Source: JBFGJH01 sp041586155 (lineage in GTDB: Bacteria > Actinomycetota > Acidimicrobiia > Spongiisociales > JAENVV01). Taken from it: a stretch of DNA of 64,000 nucleotides. Under the pieces are notes generated by a model. That model saw only the letters and a list, made by a program, of their open reading frames with translations. It was not told the DNA's origin and made no database searches. Where the stretch lies: the NCBI GenBank assembly GCA_041586155.1, contig JBFHAT010000009.1:1-64000 (forward strand), written 5' to 3'. This document shows positions 43,174 to 52,230 of this stretch, piece after piece. Position numbers and translations under genes: made by a program. Position 1 is the first letter of the stretch. Each line of letters starts with the position of its first letter.

Positions 43174-45813
43174 TCAGCCGCCGAGTGCCACGTGGGCGGC
43201 GGCGAGGCGAGCGATCGGCACGCGAAATGGAGAGCAGCTCACGTAGTCGAGGCCCGTTTCGTGAAAGAAGGCGATCGATGCCGGGTCGCCTCCTTGCTCG
43301 CCGCATACCCCGACCTTGAGATCGGGCCTTGCGGCCCGGCCCCGGGTGACGCCGATCTGGACGAGTTCGCCGACACCTTCGCGATCGATCGAGCGGAATG
43401 GATCGTCGTCGATGAGGCCGCGACGGATGTAGCCGGGTAGGAAACGTCCGGCGTCATCACGTGACAGCCCGACGGTGCTCTGCGTCAGATCGTTGGTGCC
43501 GAACGAGAAGAACTCAGCGCGCTCGGCAATCTGTCCGGCCGCCAGCGCCGCCCGTGGCAGCTCGATCATGGTGCCCACCGTGAATTCGATGGTGATGCCG
43601 TGTTCGTCAAAGACTTTCTGGGCCGTCTCGCGGACGATCTTCTCCTGCGACGCGAACTCCGAAGCGAACGCCACCAGCGGAACCATCACTTCCGGTTGCA
43701 CTGTCACTCCTCGATCGGCACAGTTCACCGCAGCGGTGAACAGCGCCCGCGCCTGCATCTCGGTGATCTCCGGGTAGGCGATACCCAGCCTGCAACCGCG
43801 ATGTCCGAGCATCGGATTGGCCTCGGCCAACCGTTCGATCCTGTCCAGGACCGTTTCCAGCTCGTTGATCTCGTTGAGCAAGGAGTTGATCGTGTCCAGG
43901 TCGCCTGCCTCCCTCAGCTTCAGCTTCAGGTTGGTGATCTGGATGATCGTTTCGGTGCGATCGGGCAAGAACTCGTGGAGGGGAGGATCCAACAACCGGA
44001 TGGTCACCGGATAGCCGTCCATGGCCTCGAAGATTCCCTCGAAATCCTTTGTCTGGAGCGGCAGGAGATGGCCAAGCGCATCGGCGCGTGCGACGGCATT
44101 GGGTGCCATGATCATCTCTCGCATCGCGGCGGTGCGGTCTTCGCCGAAGAACATGTGCTCGGTTCGGCAGAGGCCGATGCCCTCGGCGCCGAACCCGCGG
44201 GCGACGCCGGCGTCGTGCGGGGTGTCGGCATTGGTGCGAACCCGGAGGGTGCGGAACTGGTCCGCCCACGACATGAGCGTCGCATAGTCCTCGTCGAGTT
44301 CAGGGCTGGCCGTGTCGACCTTGCCGAGGTACACCTGGCCCGTTGTGCCGTCGACGGTGATCCAGTCTCCCTTGGTGACCTCCAGGGTGCTCGTGCGGAA
44401 GAGCTGTTCGCCGTAGTCGACCTCGATGTCCCCACAGCCCACCACGCAGCTCTTGCCCATGCCCCGGGCCACCACCGCAGCATGGGACGTGACACCCCCA
44501 CGCGTCGTCACGATCGCCTGAGCGGCGACCATACCGTGGAAGTCGTCGGGACTCGTCTCATGCCTGACGAGGACCACTTGTGCTCCCGTCTCGGCCAATT
44601 CCTCCGCCTCGTCGGGGTCGAACACGACGATGCCGGCTGCACCGCCGGGAGACGCCGGCAATCCCGTGGCCAGCACGACATCATCGTCGGACGGCTTCAC
44701 GACCGGATGAAGGAGCTCGTCGAGCCGGTCGGGTGTCACCCGCAGCACCGCCTCCTCTCGGTTGATGATTCCTTCTCGCTCGAAATCCACCGTGATGCGC
44801 ACGGCCGAGCGTGCGGTGCGCTTCCCGGTACGGGTTTGCAGCATCCAGAGCTTCCCCTGCTCGACGGTGAATTCGATGTCCTGCATGTCGCGGTAGTGCG
44901 ACTCGAGTCTGCCGGCGATTTCGGTCAACTGGCGGTGGGCGTCGGGGATCTGCTCGGCCATCACGTCGAGGGACAGCGGGGTGCGGATCCCGGCGACGAC
45001 GTCTTCGCCTTGGGCGTTGGGAAGATACTCTCCATATAGACGGCGCTCTCCGGTGGTGGGGTCCCGAGTGAATGCCACCCCGGTGCCGGAGTGTTCTCCG
45101 GAATTGCCGAAGACCATGGTTTGCACGTTCACCGCAGTCCCGAGATCATCGGGGATGCCGTTGGCTCGTCGGTAGTCGACCGCCCGGCGCCCCATCCACG
45201 AGTCGAACACCGCAGCGATGGCCAGCTGCAGCTGTTCGCGAGGATCGTCCGGAATGGGTCGCCTGGCGTGGCCGAAGATGATGTGCTGAAGCCGGTCGAT
45301 GGCGGTTCGTTCCGTCTCGGTCGTCACCTCACCCGAACCGTGCACGGAGGCGACAGCCGCTGCCAGACGGTCGTGGGGGACGTGAAAGACGATGTCGCCG
45401 AACATCTGGACGAACCGCCGGTAGGACTGCCAGGCGAAGCGTTCGTTGCCCGTCTGGGCGGCGAGCGCTTCGACCGTGGTGTCGTTGAGCCCGAGATTGA
45501 GCACCGTGTCCATCATCCCCGGCATCGAGATCTTGGCCCCCGACCGAACCGACAGGAGGAGAGGAGACTCGGTGCCGCCGAACTTCTTGCCGGTCGTTTG
45601 TTCCAGCTCTTCGAGCGCCCGGTCGACTTCTTTCCACATCCCGTCGGGGAAGACCTTGTGGCTGTCGTTGTACTGGCGGCACGCGTCGGTGGTGATCACG
45701 AATCCAGGCGGTACGGGAAATCCGGCGCGACACATGTCGACCAAGCCTGCCCCTTTGCCTCCCACCAGATCCTTGGTGACAGGCTCGGATGTGCTGAACG
45801 CGTATACCCAGCT
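43174..45813 (-). CDS. ppdK: Pyruvate, phosphate dikinase
   Basis: 879 residues, full length. It interconverts pyruvate, ATP and phosphate with PEP, AMP and pyrophosphate. The nucleotide-binding N-terminal domain (VGGKGAGLVDM), the phospho-His loop (TTRGGVTSHAAVVARGMGKSCVVG) in the central swivel domain, and the PEP-binding barrel with the catalytic Cys (VGVCGEQGGDP) are all intact. The GTG at 45813 is favoured since related proteins begin with a WVY strand at once, as here; GGGAGGG lies 9 bases upstream. An ATG at 45846 is an alternative. Confidence 0.97.
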   Translation of the reverse strand, partial: SWVYAFSTSEPVTKDLVGGKGAGLVDMCRAGFPVPPGFVITTDACRQYNDSHKVFPDGMWKEVDRALEELEQTTGKKFGGTESPLLLSVRSGAKISMPGMMDTVLNLGLNDTTVEALAAQTGNERFAWQSYRRFVQMFGDIVFHVPHDRLAAAVASVHGSGEVTTETERTAIDRLQHIIFGHARRPIPDDPREQLQLAIAAVFDSWMGRRAVDYRRANGIPDDLGTAVNVQTMVFGNSGEHSGTGVAFTRDPTTGERRLYGEYLPNAQGEDVVAGIRTPLSLDVMAEQIPDAHRQLTEIAGRLESHYRDMQDIEFTVEQGKLWMLQTRTGKRTARSAVRITVDFEREGIINREEAVLRVTPDRLDELLHPVVKPSDDDVVLATGLPASPGGAAGIVVFDPDEAEELAETGAQVVLVRHETSPDDFHGMVAAQAIVTTRGGVTSHAAVVARGMGKSCVVGCGDIEVDYGEQLFRTSTLEVTKGDWITVDGTTGQVYLGKVDTASPELDEDYATLMSWADQFRTLRVRTNADTPHDAGVARGFGAEGIGLCRTEHMFFGEDRTAAMREMIMAPNAVARADALGHLLPLQTKDFEGIFEAMDGYPVTIRLLDPPLHEFLPDRTETIIQITNLKLKLREAGDLDTINSLLNEINELETVLDRIERLAEANPMLGHRGCRLGIAYPEITEMQARALFTAAVNCADRGVTVQPEVMVPLVAFASEFASQEKIVRETAQKVFDEHGITIEFTVGTMIELPRAALAAGQIAERAEFFSFGTNDLTQSTVGLSRDDAGRFLPGYIRRGLIDDDPFRSIDREGVGELVQIGVTRGRAARPDLKVGVCGEQGGDPASIAFFHETGLDYVSCSPFRVPIARLAAAHVALGG

Positions 45814-45883
45814 CACGAGGCGATGCCCTCCCTTCGATGTTCGCATGGCGGCCGCAGGGGCGACCTCGTTTCTAGTCGTTCGG

Positions 45884-46669
45884 TCACGGGTTGGCTCCCA
45901 GCGCTCCCAGAACCATGAGATCGTTCACCGGCTCGGAGATGTTGCACGTGCCGACCGCATGGAATATCCGTCGGACGGCGGCAGGTGGGACATTCTCGCC
46001 GTGCGCCCTCCATGTGGCCGTCGCAGCTTCGAACTCCGCGGGATCCTCCGCCGAGAGAATGGGGATGAGATCCACGGCAGGGTCGGCCAACCGCGCCCGC
46101 GTCGCGGCGAGCAGATTCATGAACCCGTGCTCGGTGGCACCTTCGACGGTCGAGGGGTGACGGAAGGGGTTATGGAGACCGGCGGTGGCCTTGTATGGGA
46201 CGTCATGTGCGATGCAGTCGGCGATGAAACGGGCAACGTCTTCCACCGAAGGAAACGCAGATGGCTCCTCGCCGCCCGTCCGAATCTTCGCCCTCACGTC
46301 GAACCCTGCTTGGCGAGCGTGGGCGATACGGTTCACCATCTCATGGTCGGGAGCGAACGCCGCCTCATAGAACGCAGCCACGCCCGCCGGGGGGAGTCGA
46401 ATCGGTTCATCCGGAGAGACCCGAGCCTCCACTTGGATCGGATCACGGGCGAACGCACCCATCTCGACGTCGAGGATCACTCCGAAAGGGATCGTGGCGT
46501 CGCTGAAGTCGTCGAGTTGCGACGCCCGCAGAAGGAAGGGGCCGAGCAGCCAGCCGTTCTCGCCAGATCGAGCTGCTCGGTAGTCGACCAGAGCGCTGTC
46601 CAGGGGCAACGAGGCAGGCGGGAACACGCCTGCGTAGTCGAAGAACTGCTTGAACAAGTCGTTGGCCAC
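45884..46669 (-). CDS. Conserved protein of unknown function
   Basis: About 261 residues, soluble, no signal peptide. Recognisable conserved blocks include FFDYAGVFPPASLPL near the N-terminus, WLLGPFLL and PYKATAGLHNPFRH in the second half. I believe this is a widespread but uncharacterised bacterial family; I cannot give a function. The GTG at 46669 is chosen because it lies just ahead of the first conserved block. It is transcribed toward ppdK 70 bases away and is divergent from the cobalamin operon. Confidence 0.7.
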   Translation of the reverse strand: MANDLFKQFFDYAGVFPPASLPLDSALVDYRAARSGENGWLLGPFLLRASQLDDFSDATIPFGVILDVEMGAFARDPIQVEARVSPDEPIRLPPAGVAAFYEAAFAPDHEMVNRIAHARQAGFDVRAKIRTGGEEPSAFPSVEDVARFIADCIAHDVPYKATAGLHNPFRHPSTVEGATEHGFMNLLAATRARLADPAVDLIPILSAEDPAEFEAATATWRAHGENVPPAAVRRIFHAVGTCNISEPVNDLMVLGALGANP

Positions 46670-46739
46670 GCTTCTCGCGAAGCCTAGGCGGGGAGGGCGA
46701 GGGAGCACCCCATCAGGACAGGACACGCCGTGCTACGCT

Positions 46740-46921
46740 CCCACCACTCTCACAGCATCTGTGAAGCGTCACGAGATCAGCGAAGCCGGTGCGAATCCGG
46801 CGCTGTCCCGCAACTGTGTTGCCCGCAAGGCTGAGCCAGGTCGCCTGATTCGAGACGGTGGAACGTGCCTCCGGAGGAGGGGCCCAACCACGGTCGCGGT
46901 CTCCTCCACCAAACGAGGAGG
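46740..46921 (+). ncRNA. Cobalamin riboswitch with translational expression platform
   Basis: The conserved core is readable: AAGCCGGTGCGAATCCGG, then CGCTGTCCCGCAACTGTG, and a B12-box-like segment GCTGAGCCAGGTCGCCTG (about 46829-46858). Downstream, CTCCTCC (46901-46907) can pair either with GGAGGAG at 46873-46879 or with the ribosome binding site GAGGAG at 46915-46920 across an 8-base loop. The two pairings exclude each other, which is the layout of a switch that hides the ribosome binding site of the importer gene when B12 is bound. Outer limits are approximate. Confidence 0.93.
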
Positions 46922-46927
46922 ACGCCG

Positions 46928-47941
46928 ATGACACGAACTGCCCGCTGGCTGCTCCTGGTGGTCCTGCTCGCCGCATGCGGCGTGGAGGCATCCCCGGAGG
47001 GCCCGGCTCCCACCGACCCGCCCCCGGCGAGCGAACCGGCTGCGACGAGCACGGTCGCAACGACATCACCGTCCGCAACGAGTGATCCGACCACCACGAC
47101 CACCACACCCGCAGCGTTCCCCGTCATCGTGGCGACGAGCGCCGGGGACGTAGAGGTCCCGGCCCGGCCCGTCGCGATCGTGTCGTTGTCTCCGACGGCC
47201 ACCGAGATGCTGTTCGCCGTCGGCGCCGGCGATCAAGTGGTGGCGGCAGACTCGTTCTCCAACTTCCCCCCTGAAGCGCCGACCACCGACCTGGCTGCCA
47301 TCACCCCGAACATCGAAGCGATCCTCGCGTTCAATCCCGACCTGGTCGTCGCCTCATTCGATCCTGGCGATCTGGTGTCGGGGCTCGCTGCGGCCGGAGT
47401 GCCCGTCATCATCCAAGACGCAGCAGTGGTGCTGGACGACGTCTACGTCCAGATGGAACAGCTGGGTCTCGCCACCGGAAACCCCGAACCGGCCGACGAT
47501 GCGATTGCGGAGATCCGTTCCCGGATCGATCGAGCGGTGGCGTCGGTCCCCGACCTCGACCAGCCTCTGACCTACTACCACGAGTTGGACTCGTCGTTCT
47601 TCACTGCGACCTCACAAACGTTCATCGGCGAGATCTACGGACTGCTCGGTCTCGAGAACATCGCCGATGCGGCCGATGCCGACGGGACCGCCTTCGGCTT
47701 CCCACAGTTGTCGGAGGAGTTCATCATCGAAGCGGATCCCGACCTGATCTTCTTGGCCGACACCATATGCTGTGGCCAGACATCGGAGACGGTCGCCTCC
47801 CGACCTGGCTGGGAGAGTCTCACCGCAGTAGTGGAGGGACAGGTGATCGAGCTCGACGACGACATCGCATCGCGTTGGGGTCCCCGCATCGTCGACTATC
47901 TCGAGATCGTCGCCGCAGCGGTGGCGGAGGCGGCGGGCTGA
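46928..47941 (+). CDS. Cobalamin/corrinoid ABC transporter substrate-binding lipoprotein (BtuF-like)
   Basis: 337 residues. A lipobox (LLAAC) ends the signal peptide and a Thr/Pro-rich linker follows. The BtuF-type helical-backbone domain begins PVAIVSLSPTATEMLFAVGAGDQVVA and continues with ILAFNPDLVVAS. ATG at 46928 has GAGGAGG 6 bases upstream, and this site is the target of the riboswitch. The riboswitch plus following cobO make corrinoid the likely ligand rather than an iron siderophore. Confidence 0.93.
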   Translation: MTRTARWLLLVVLLAACGVEASPEGPAPTDPPPASEPAATSTVATTSPSATSDPTTTTTTPAAFPVIVATSAGDVEVPARPVAIVSLSPTATEMLFAVGAGDQVVAADSFSNFPPEAPTTDLAAITPNIEAILAFNPDLVVASFDPGDLVSGLAAAGVPVIIQDAAVVLDDVYVQMEQLGLATGNPEPADDAIAEIRSRIDRAVASVPDLDQPLTYYHELDSSFFTATSQTFIGEIYGLLGLENIADAADADGTAFGFPQLSEEFIIEADPDLIFLADTICCGQTSETVASRPGWESLTAVVEGQVIELDDDIASRWGPRIVDYLEIVAAAVAEAAG

Positions 47942-47943
47942 CC

Positions 47944-48969
47944 GTGACCTCGCACCCCTCCCGTCTCCCGGCGCGTTGGGTGGTGACGGCGTCGGCCTTG
48001 GTGGCGATTGCCGCTGCCGTGGGGGTCATGGTGGGGCCTGCCTCGTTGACGGTCGGCAACATCATCGGCGCCGTCGGGGATCGATGGTTGGGGATCGAGG
48101 CGACTGTGCCCCTCACTCCGGCACAGGACGCGATCTTGTGGGACATCCGCCTCCCGCGGGTCGTGCTTGGCATGATCGTCGGCGGAGGGCTGGCGGTCTC
48201 CGGAGCGGCATATCAGGGCGTCTTCCGCAACCCTCTTGCCGACCCCTTCCTCTTGGGAGTGGCGGCCGGTGCCGGCCTCGGGGCCACGATCGGAATCGTG
48301 TTCGGCCTGGATCGAGCGCTCCTACCGCTGCTCGCATTCGTCGGAGCGGTCGCCGGGGTGAGCGCCGCCTATCTCCTGGGATTCTCGCTTCGCACCGGCC
48401 GCTCGGCCGGGGCGCTTCTCCTCGCCGGTGTGGCGGTGGCCGCCTTCCTGACGGCGGTCCAGACATACCTGCAGCAGCTCAATTCGGATGCATTGCGCGA
48501 CGTGTATTCGTGGATCCTCGGTCGCCTCTCGACGACCGGCTGGAGAGAAGTGGTGTTGGTGCTCCCGTACGTCGCCATCGGCATCGCCGTGTTGCTCGCT
48601 TCACGGCGCTGGCTCGACGTACTCGCTTTGGGCGACGAGGAGGCGTCCGCACTCGGTCTTGATGTGGGCAAGACCCGAACGGTGGTCATCGCGGCCGCCA
48701 CCCTCGTGACGGCGGCATCCGTTGCCGTGTCCGGGTTGATCGCCTTCGTTGGGATCATCGTGCCCCACATCCTCCGGCTGCTGGTAGGGACGAGCTACCG
48801 GCGGCTCATTCCTCTGTCCATCCTCGGCGGCGGGGCGTTTCTGGCGCTGGCAGACGTGCTGGCGCGGTCGATCCAGCAGCCGGCCGAGTTGCCGATCGGA
48901 GTGGTCACTGCGTTCATCGGCGCGCCGTTCTTCGCCCTGGTGCTCCGCACGTCGGGGCGACAGCCATGA
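47944..48969 (+). CDS. Cobalamin/corrinoid ABC transporter permease (BtuC-like)
   Basis: 341 residues of the FecCD/BtuC family with about ten membrane helices. Conserved parts are LPRVVLGMIVGGGLAVSGAAYQGVFRNPLADPFLLGV and VSGLIAFVGIIVPHILRLLVG. GTG at 47944 follows the binding protein stop by 2 bases. The stop overlaps the ATPase gene by 4 bases. Confidence 0.94.
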   Translation: MTSHPSRLPARWVVTASALVAIAAAVGVMVGPASLTVGNIIGAVGDRWLGIEATVPLTPAQDAILWDIRLPRVVLGMIVGGGLAVSGAAYQGVFRNPLADPFLLGVAAGAGLGATIGIVFGLDRALLPLLAFVGAVAGVSAAYLLGFSLRTGRSAGALLLAGVAVAAFLTAVQTYLQQLNSDALRDVYSWILGRLSTTGWREVVLVLPYVAIGIAVLLASRRWLDVLALGDEEASALGLDVGKTRTVVIAAATLVTAASVAVSGLIAFVGIIVPHILRLLVGTSYRRLIPLSILGGGAFLALADVLARSIQQPAELPIGVVTAFIGAPFFALVLRTSGRQP

Positions 48970-49763
48970 GCCACTTGAGTGCCCAGGGCATCACCGTCGA
49001 GGTGGATGGCCGGGTCCTGGTCGACTCCTTTGCGTTTGACGCACCGACCGGCTCATGGACGACGATCATCGGACCCAATGGGGCGGGCAAGACCACGCTG
49101 ATTCGAGCGATGCTCGGTCTCGTCCGCTATTCCGGCGGTGTCCTACTCGACGGGCGATCAGTGAACGGCCGTGCGCTGGCGCGAAGGGTCGCCTACGTGC
49201 CTCAAAGGCCGGAGCGGCCGCCCGGAATGAGGGTGGTCGATTACGTGACGTTGGGGCGTACGCCACACCTCGGCTATTTCGGCCGAGAATCGGAGCGGGA
49301 CTGGGCGGCTGTCAACGAAGCGCTCGCCGTGATGGATCTCGGTGAGCTCGCCGCCCGCGACGTCGCCAGCCTGTCGGGTGGCGAGGCGCAGCGGGTGGCG
49401 CTGGCCCGCGCGGTCGCTCAGGAGGCCACGTTGTTGATTCTCGACGAGCCCACGACGGGGCTCGATATCGGCCGCCAGCAGGAAGTGATGGCGCTGATCG
49501 ACGGCCTGCGGCGGGCACGCTCACTCACGGTGATCGCGACGATGCACGATCTGACCATCGCTGCGCAGGTGTCGGATGTCGTCATGCTCATGAACGGCGG
49601 CCGTCTCATCCATCGGGGATCGGCGGGCGACGTGGTCACACCCGACCTCATCGGAGAGCACTACGGTGCGGAGGTGGCAGTGATCACCGACGAGGACGGA
49701 CACCTCCATGTCATCCCCAAGCGTTCGGGGACGGCGGGAAGATCGATGATGGAGCAACGATGA
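48966..49763 (+). CDS. Cobalamin/corrinoid ABC transporter ATP-binding protein (BtuD-like)
   Basis: 265 residues. Walker A GPNGAGKTT, signature LSGGEAQRV, Walker B LLILDEPTTGLD and an H-loop MHDL are present. It is of the iron/B12 importer class (FepC/BtuD). Overlaps of 4 bases on both sides tie it to the permease and to cobO. Confidence 0.95.
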   Translation: MSHLSAQGITVEVDGRVLVDSFAFDAPTGSWTTIIGPNGAGKTTLIRAMLGLVRYSGGVLLDGRSVNGRALARRVAYVPQRPERPPGMRVVDYVTLGRTPHLGYFGRESERDWAAVNEALAVMDLGELAARDVASLSGGEAQRVALARAVAQEATLLILDEPTTGLDIGRQQEVMALIDGLRRARSLTVIATMHDLTIAAQVSDVVMLMNGGRLIHRGSAGDVVTPDLIGEHYGAEVAVITDEDGHLHVIPKRSGTAGRSMMEQR

Positions 49764-50323
49764 CCGAGGTTCCTCCCACCGAGATCGAACGCACGCCGTT
49801 GCGCACCGTCCCCTCGCTCGTGCTGGTCAACACGGGCGACGGGAAGGGGAAGACGTCGGCGGCGATAGGCGTCATGATCCGGGCGGTCGCACTGGGCTGG
49901 AAGGTGGCGGTGGTTCAGTTCCTCAAGTCGGGCGACTGGCACTCCGGCGAGGAGGAGGTCGCCCGCCGGCTAGGGGTCGATTGGTGGAGTCTCGGAGATG
50001 GCTTCACGTGGGATTCGGATGACCTCGACGAGTCGGAGGCTGTCGCTCGGGAGGCGTGGAAGCACAGTCAGCAATTGATCAGAGCGGGCCAGCACCGGCT
50101 GGTGATCCTGGACGAAATCACTTATCCGGTGACTTGGGGCTGGATCGAGGTATCCGAGGTCGTGGACTCCGTGGCCCACCGTCCGCCCAAAGTGAACGTC
50201 ATGGTCACGGGTCGAGACTGCCCAAACGAGCTGATCGATCTGGCCGACACTGTGACGGAGATGGTCTCTGTGAAGCACGCTTTCGATGAAGGAATCGCTG
50301 CCAAGAAGGGCATCGACTACTGA
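49760..50323 (+). CDS. cobO: Cob(I)alamin adenosyltransferase (CobO/BtuR family)
   Basis: 187 residues. It transfers the adenosyl group of ATP to cobalt of corrinoids. The phosphate loop GDGKGKTSAA, VVQFLKSG, ILDEITYP and VTGRDCP are hallmarks of CobO. ATG at 49760 overlaps the ATPase gene. With the riboswitch and importer this makes a corrinoid uptake and activation unit; no de novo B12 genes are in the window. The stop overlaps that of the convergent gene by 7 bases. Confidence 0.96.
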   Translation: MTEVPPTEIERTPLRTVPSLVLVNTGDGKGKTSAAIGVMIRAVALGWKVAVVQFLKSGDWHSGEEEVARRLGVDWWSLGDGFTWDSDDLDESEAVAREAWKHSQQLIRAGQHRLVILDEITYPVTWGWIEVSEVVDSVAHRPPKVNVMVTGRDCPNELIDLADTVTEMVSVKHAFDEGIAAKKGIDY

Positions 50324-51042
50324 TCCGACGTCTTCGGGGAGCGCCCCATCCGCTTGGCGCCCCACACGAGCCGGGGATGAGCGTCGCGCGGCGGCCAGTA
50401 GCCATCACGCAGGTAAGCCCAGAACTCGAATGGGTTGTTGAAATAGGCAGCCGTTTCGATCAGCTTGCCGAGTTGCTCGCGATCCCGGAGCCACGCCAGC
50501 AGACCCCAAGCCAACCCGACGACCATCCAGCCCAGGTAGGAGAGCTGAAACAGCGGCCCGAAGGCTCGGTTCTGGAAGACGTGAAGGAATTCGTGGTTGC
50601 GAATGAACCGGAGCCGCCGTGCGGGGGCGCCGTCTCCGTCGAGGCCCACTCGGCCGCCCGCATTCGATACGACATTGCCGACAGAGAAGGCATAGGCGGG
50701 CTTCATAGCGAAACCCCCTTCATAGACGTGGACGTTGGAGCGGTTCGACAGGTCGAACCGGTACCCGGAATCGCGTCTGGCCGCTTGCACACCGTGCAGG
50801 GCGAGGGCGACCGTCGTTCCCACGAGTGCCCAGGTCGAATCGAGCACGAAGGCGGTCCATCCGCGCCAGGAACGCCAGTGGTAGATCCCCGTGAGACCGG
50901 AGATCGCGCCGTTGATCGCAGCCACGGGGATCAGCAACCACTCGAGTCCGATGAGGCCGGTCAGGGCCCATGCCAGGCCGCCGCCGCCCGCCGAAGTCAG
51001 GAGGGCCTCGACCCAGGCTGAGCTCGTCGGCCTCCTCGTCAC
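50317..51042 (-). CDS. Membrane protein with HExxH motif, putative metallopeptidase-like
   Basis: 241 residues. Two or three N-terminal helices (about 12-90), a middle region, then FIRNHEFLHVFQNRAFGPLFQ, which contains an HExxH zinc-site pattern (His-Glu-Phe-Leu-His) followed by a Q-N-R and a G-P, and a further hydrophobic helix. Proteins with HExxHxxQxxxxGP in a membrane setting occur in many bacteria, some probably inactive. GTG at 51042 overlaps the CPBP gene stop in GTGA. Activity is unproven; no third zinc ligand can be assigned. Confidence 0.65.
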   Translation of the reverse strand: MTRRPTSSAWVEALLTSAGGGGLAWALTGLIGLEWLLIPVAAINGAISGLTGIYHWRSWRGWTAFVLDSTWALVGTTVALALHGVQAARRDSGYRFDLSNRSNVHVYEGGFAMKPAYAFSVGNVVSNAGGRVGLDGDGAPARRLRFIRNHEFLHVFQNRAFGPLFQLSYLGWMVVGLAWGLLAWLRDREQLGKLIETAAYFNNPFEFWAYLRDGYWPPRDAHPRLVWGAKRMGRSPKTSDQ

Positions 51043-51875
51043 AGCAGCCCGCGCTGGTACAGCGAGAGGAGATCCATCGAGCCCGCCACGGCGATATGTA
51101 ACGCCGCGCCCCACCAGATCGAGCGAGTCTTGAGCGACAGGGTCCCCAGCGCCAGGCCGCCGCCGATCGCTCCCAACGCCTCCATGAGCGGCTTGCCGAA
51201 ATGAATCATGTTGTAGGGGACGACCATCACGAAGATCGCCGCATAGCCGAGCCGCCATTTGAGCCCGTGCACGAGAAAGCCTCGGAAGAAGAACTCGAGG
51301 GCCACGAACTGAATGGCGTACAACAACCACCAGGCGAACATCCCCGGCCACAACGCCTCTCCCGAAGCCAGATCGTAGAAGGGGTACTTGGACTGAAACG
51401 AGGGAGCGAACGACGCCGCCACCACCAACGGCGTGACCGCCACCAGCATGATCGTGTAGACCGGCCAGTGTGAGCCGATGCCTCGAACCCTGAGGCCGAA
51501 GTCGGCGATGGGCTGATCGAAGGCAACGCGGATGGCGATCAGAGGGATGGCGACGTAGGCACCGACCTGCACCGCGGTCCAGATGCCCAGCCGCGTCAGC
51601 TGGCTGTCACCGATCAAGCCGGCCACCGAGTCGGGATCAGCGCCCAGGCCCGCCGCCAGGCCGGGGACCCATCCCACCCGCTTGGCGTAGAAGTTGATGA
51701 TGGTCAGCGACAGCGCTGCCACGACCAACACCACGACCATCTGGCGGTCGGCTTTGGGTCTGCCCACCCGCAACCGATGGCTGGCGGCCAGCTCCTCCGC
51801 ATCGCCGGCCACCTCTGTCACGTACGAGCGCCAGAGTCCTGTCGGGCGGGCCCGCTCGACCACGGGGATGTCCAT
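51039..51875 (-). CDS. CPBP-family intramembrane protease
   Basis: 278 residues with about seven hydrophobic helices. The CPBP motif 1 appears as ALEFFFRGFLVHGL, keeping the Glu and Arg of the second half but with Leu where the first Glu of the usual EE pair stands; motif 2 is PYNMIHFGKP with the conserved His. Members are Glu-type intramembrane proteases related to Rce1. Translationally coupled to the HExxH protein downstream. Confidence 0.82.
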   Translation of the reverse strand: MDIPVVERARPTGLWRSYVTEVAGDAEELAASHRLRVGRPKADRQMVVVLVVAALSLTIINFYAKRVGWVPGLAAGLGADPDSVAGLIGDSQLTRLGIWTAVQVGAYVAIPLIAIRVAFDQPIADFGLRVRGIGSHWPVYTIMLVAVTPLVVAASFAPSFQSKYPFYDLASGEALWPGMFAWWLLYAIQFVALEFFFRGFLVHGLKWRLGYAAIFVMVVPYNMIHFGKPLMEALGAIGGGLALGTLSLKTRSIWWGAALHIAVAGSMDLLSLYQRGLL

Positions 51876-51904
51876 CGGTCGACGTTACCAAGCAGTGGTG
51901 AGAA

Positions 51905-51938
51905 GACGACGGCGGGCCGGTAGCGGCCCGCCGTCGTC
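51905..51938. terminator. Strong 15-bp hairpin in the non-coding stretch 51876-52230
   Basis: GACGACGGCGGGCCG pairs perfectly with its complement across the loop GTAG. It lies between two diverging genes, so it terminates neither in an obvious way; it may shape the 5' leader of the CPBP transcript or be a remnant. The rest of 51876-52230 shows a small inverted repeat (CGCAAT/ATTGCG, 51966-51983) and ATCCGGCC/GGCCGGAT (52023-52030, 52061-52068) but no gene or clear promoter. Confidence 0.45.
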
Positions 51939-52230
51939 AGTGGCGGAGGAGGCTAATTGCCTGTGCGCAATCACTACATTGCGACGGTCGGACCCTAGAA
52001 CGACTTGATGAACGGATCCTGAATCCGGCCGTCCGGTGAATTTGCGACGACGCGTCGGCCGGCCGGATGCTTGACTCGGGTACGACCGCCCCCGCGGTGA
52101 CCGGCAGGACGGCATCGGCTGGCTCTCCTCATCGGTTGGACACTGCCCTTCGTCGGTCGCGCAGCCAGTCGCCGCAGGTCGCCGCTGCCGGGTCGCTGCC
52201 GGCGGGGCTCGGAGGGAAAAGGAGACGTGA

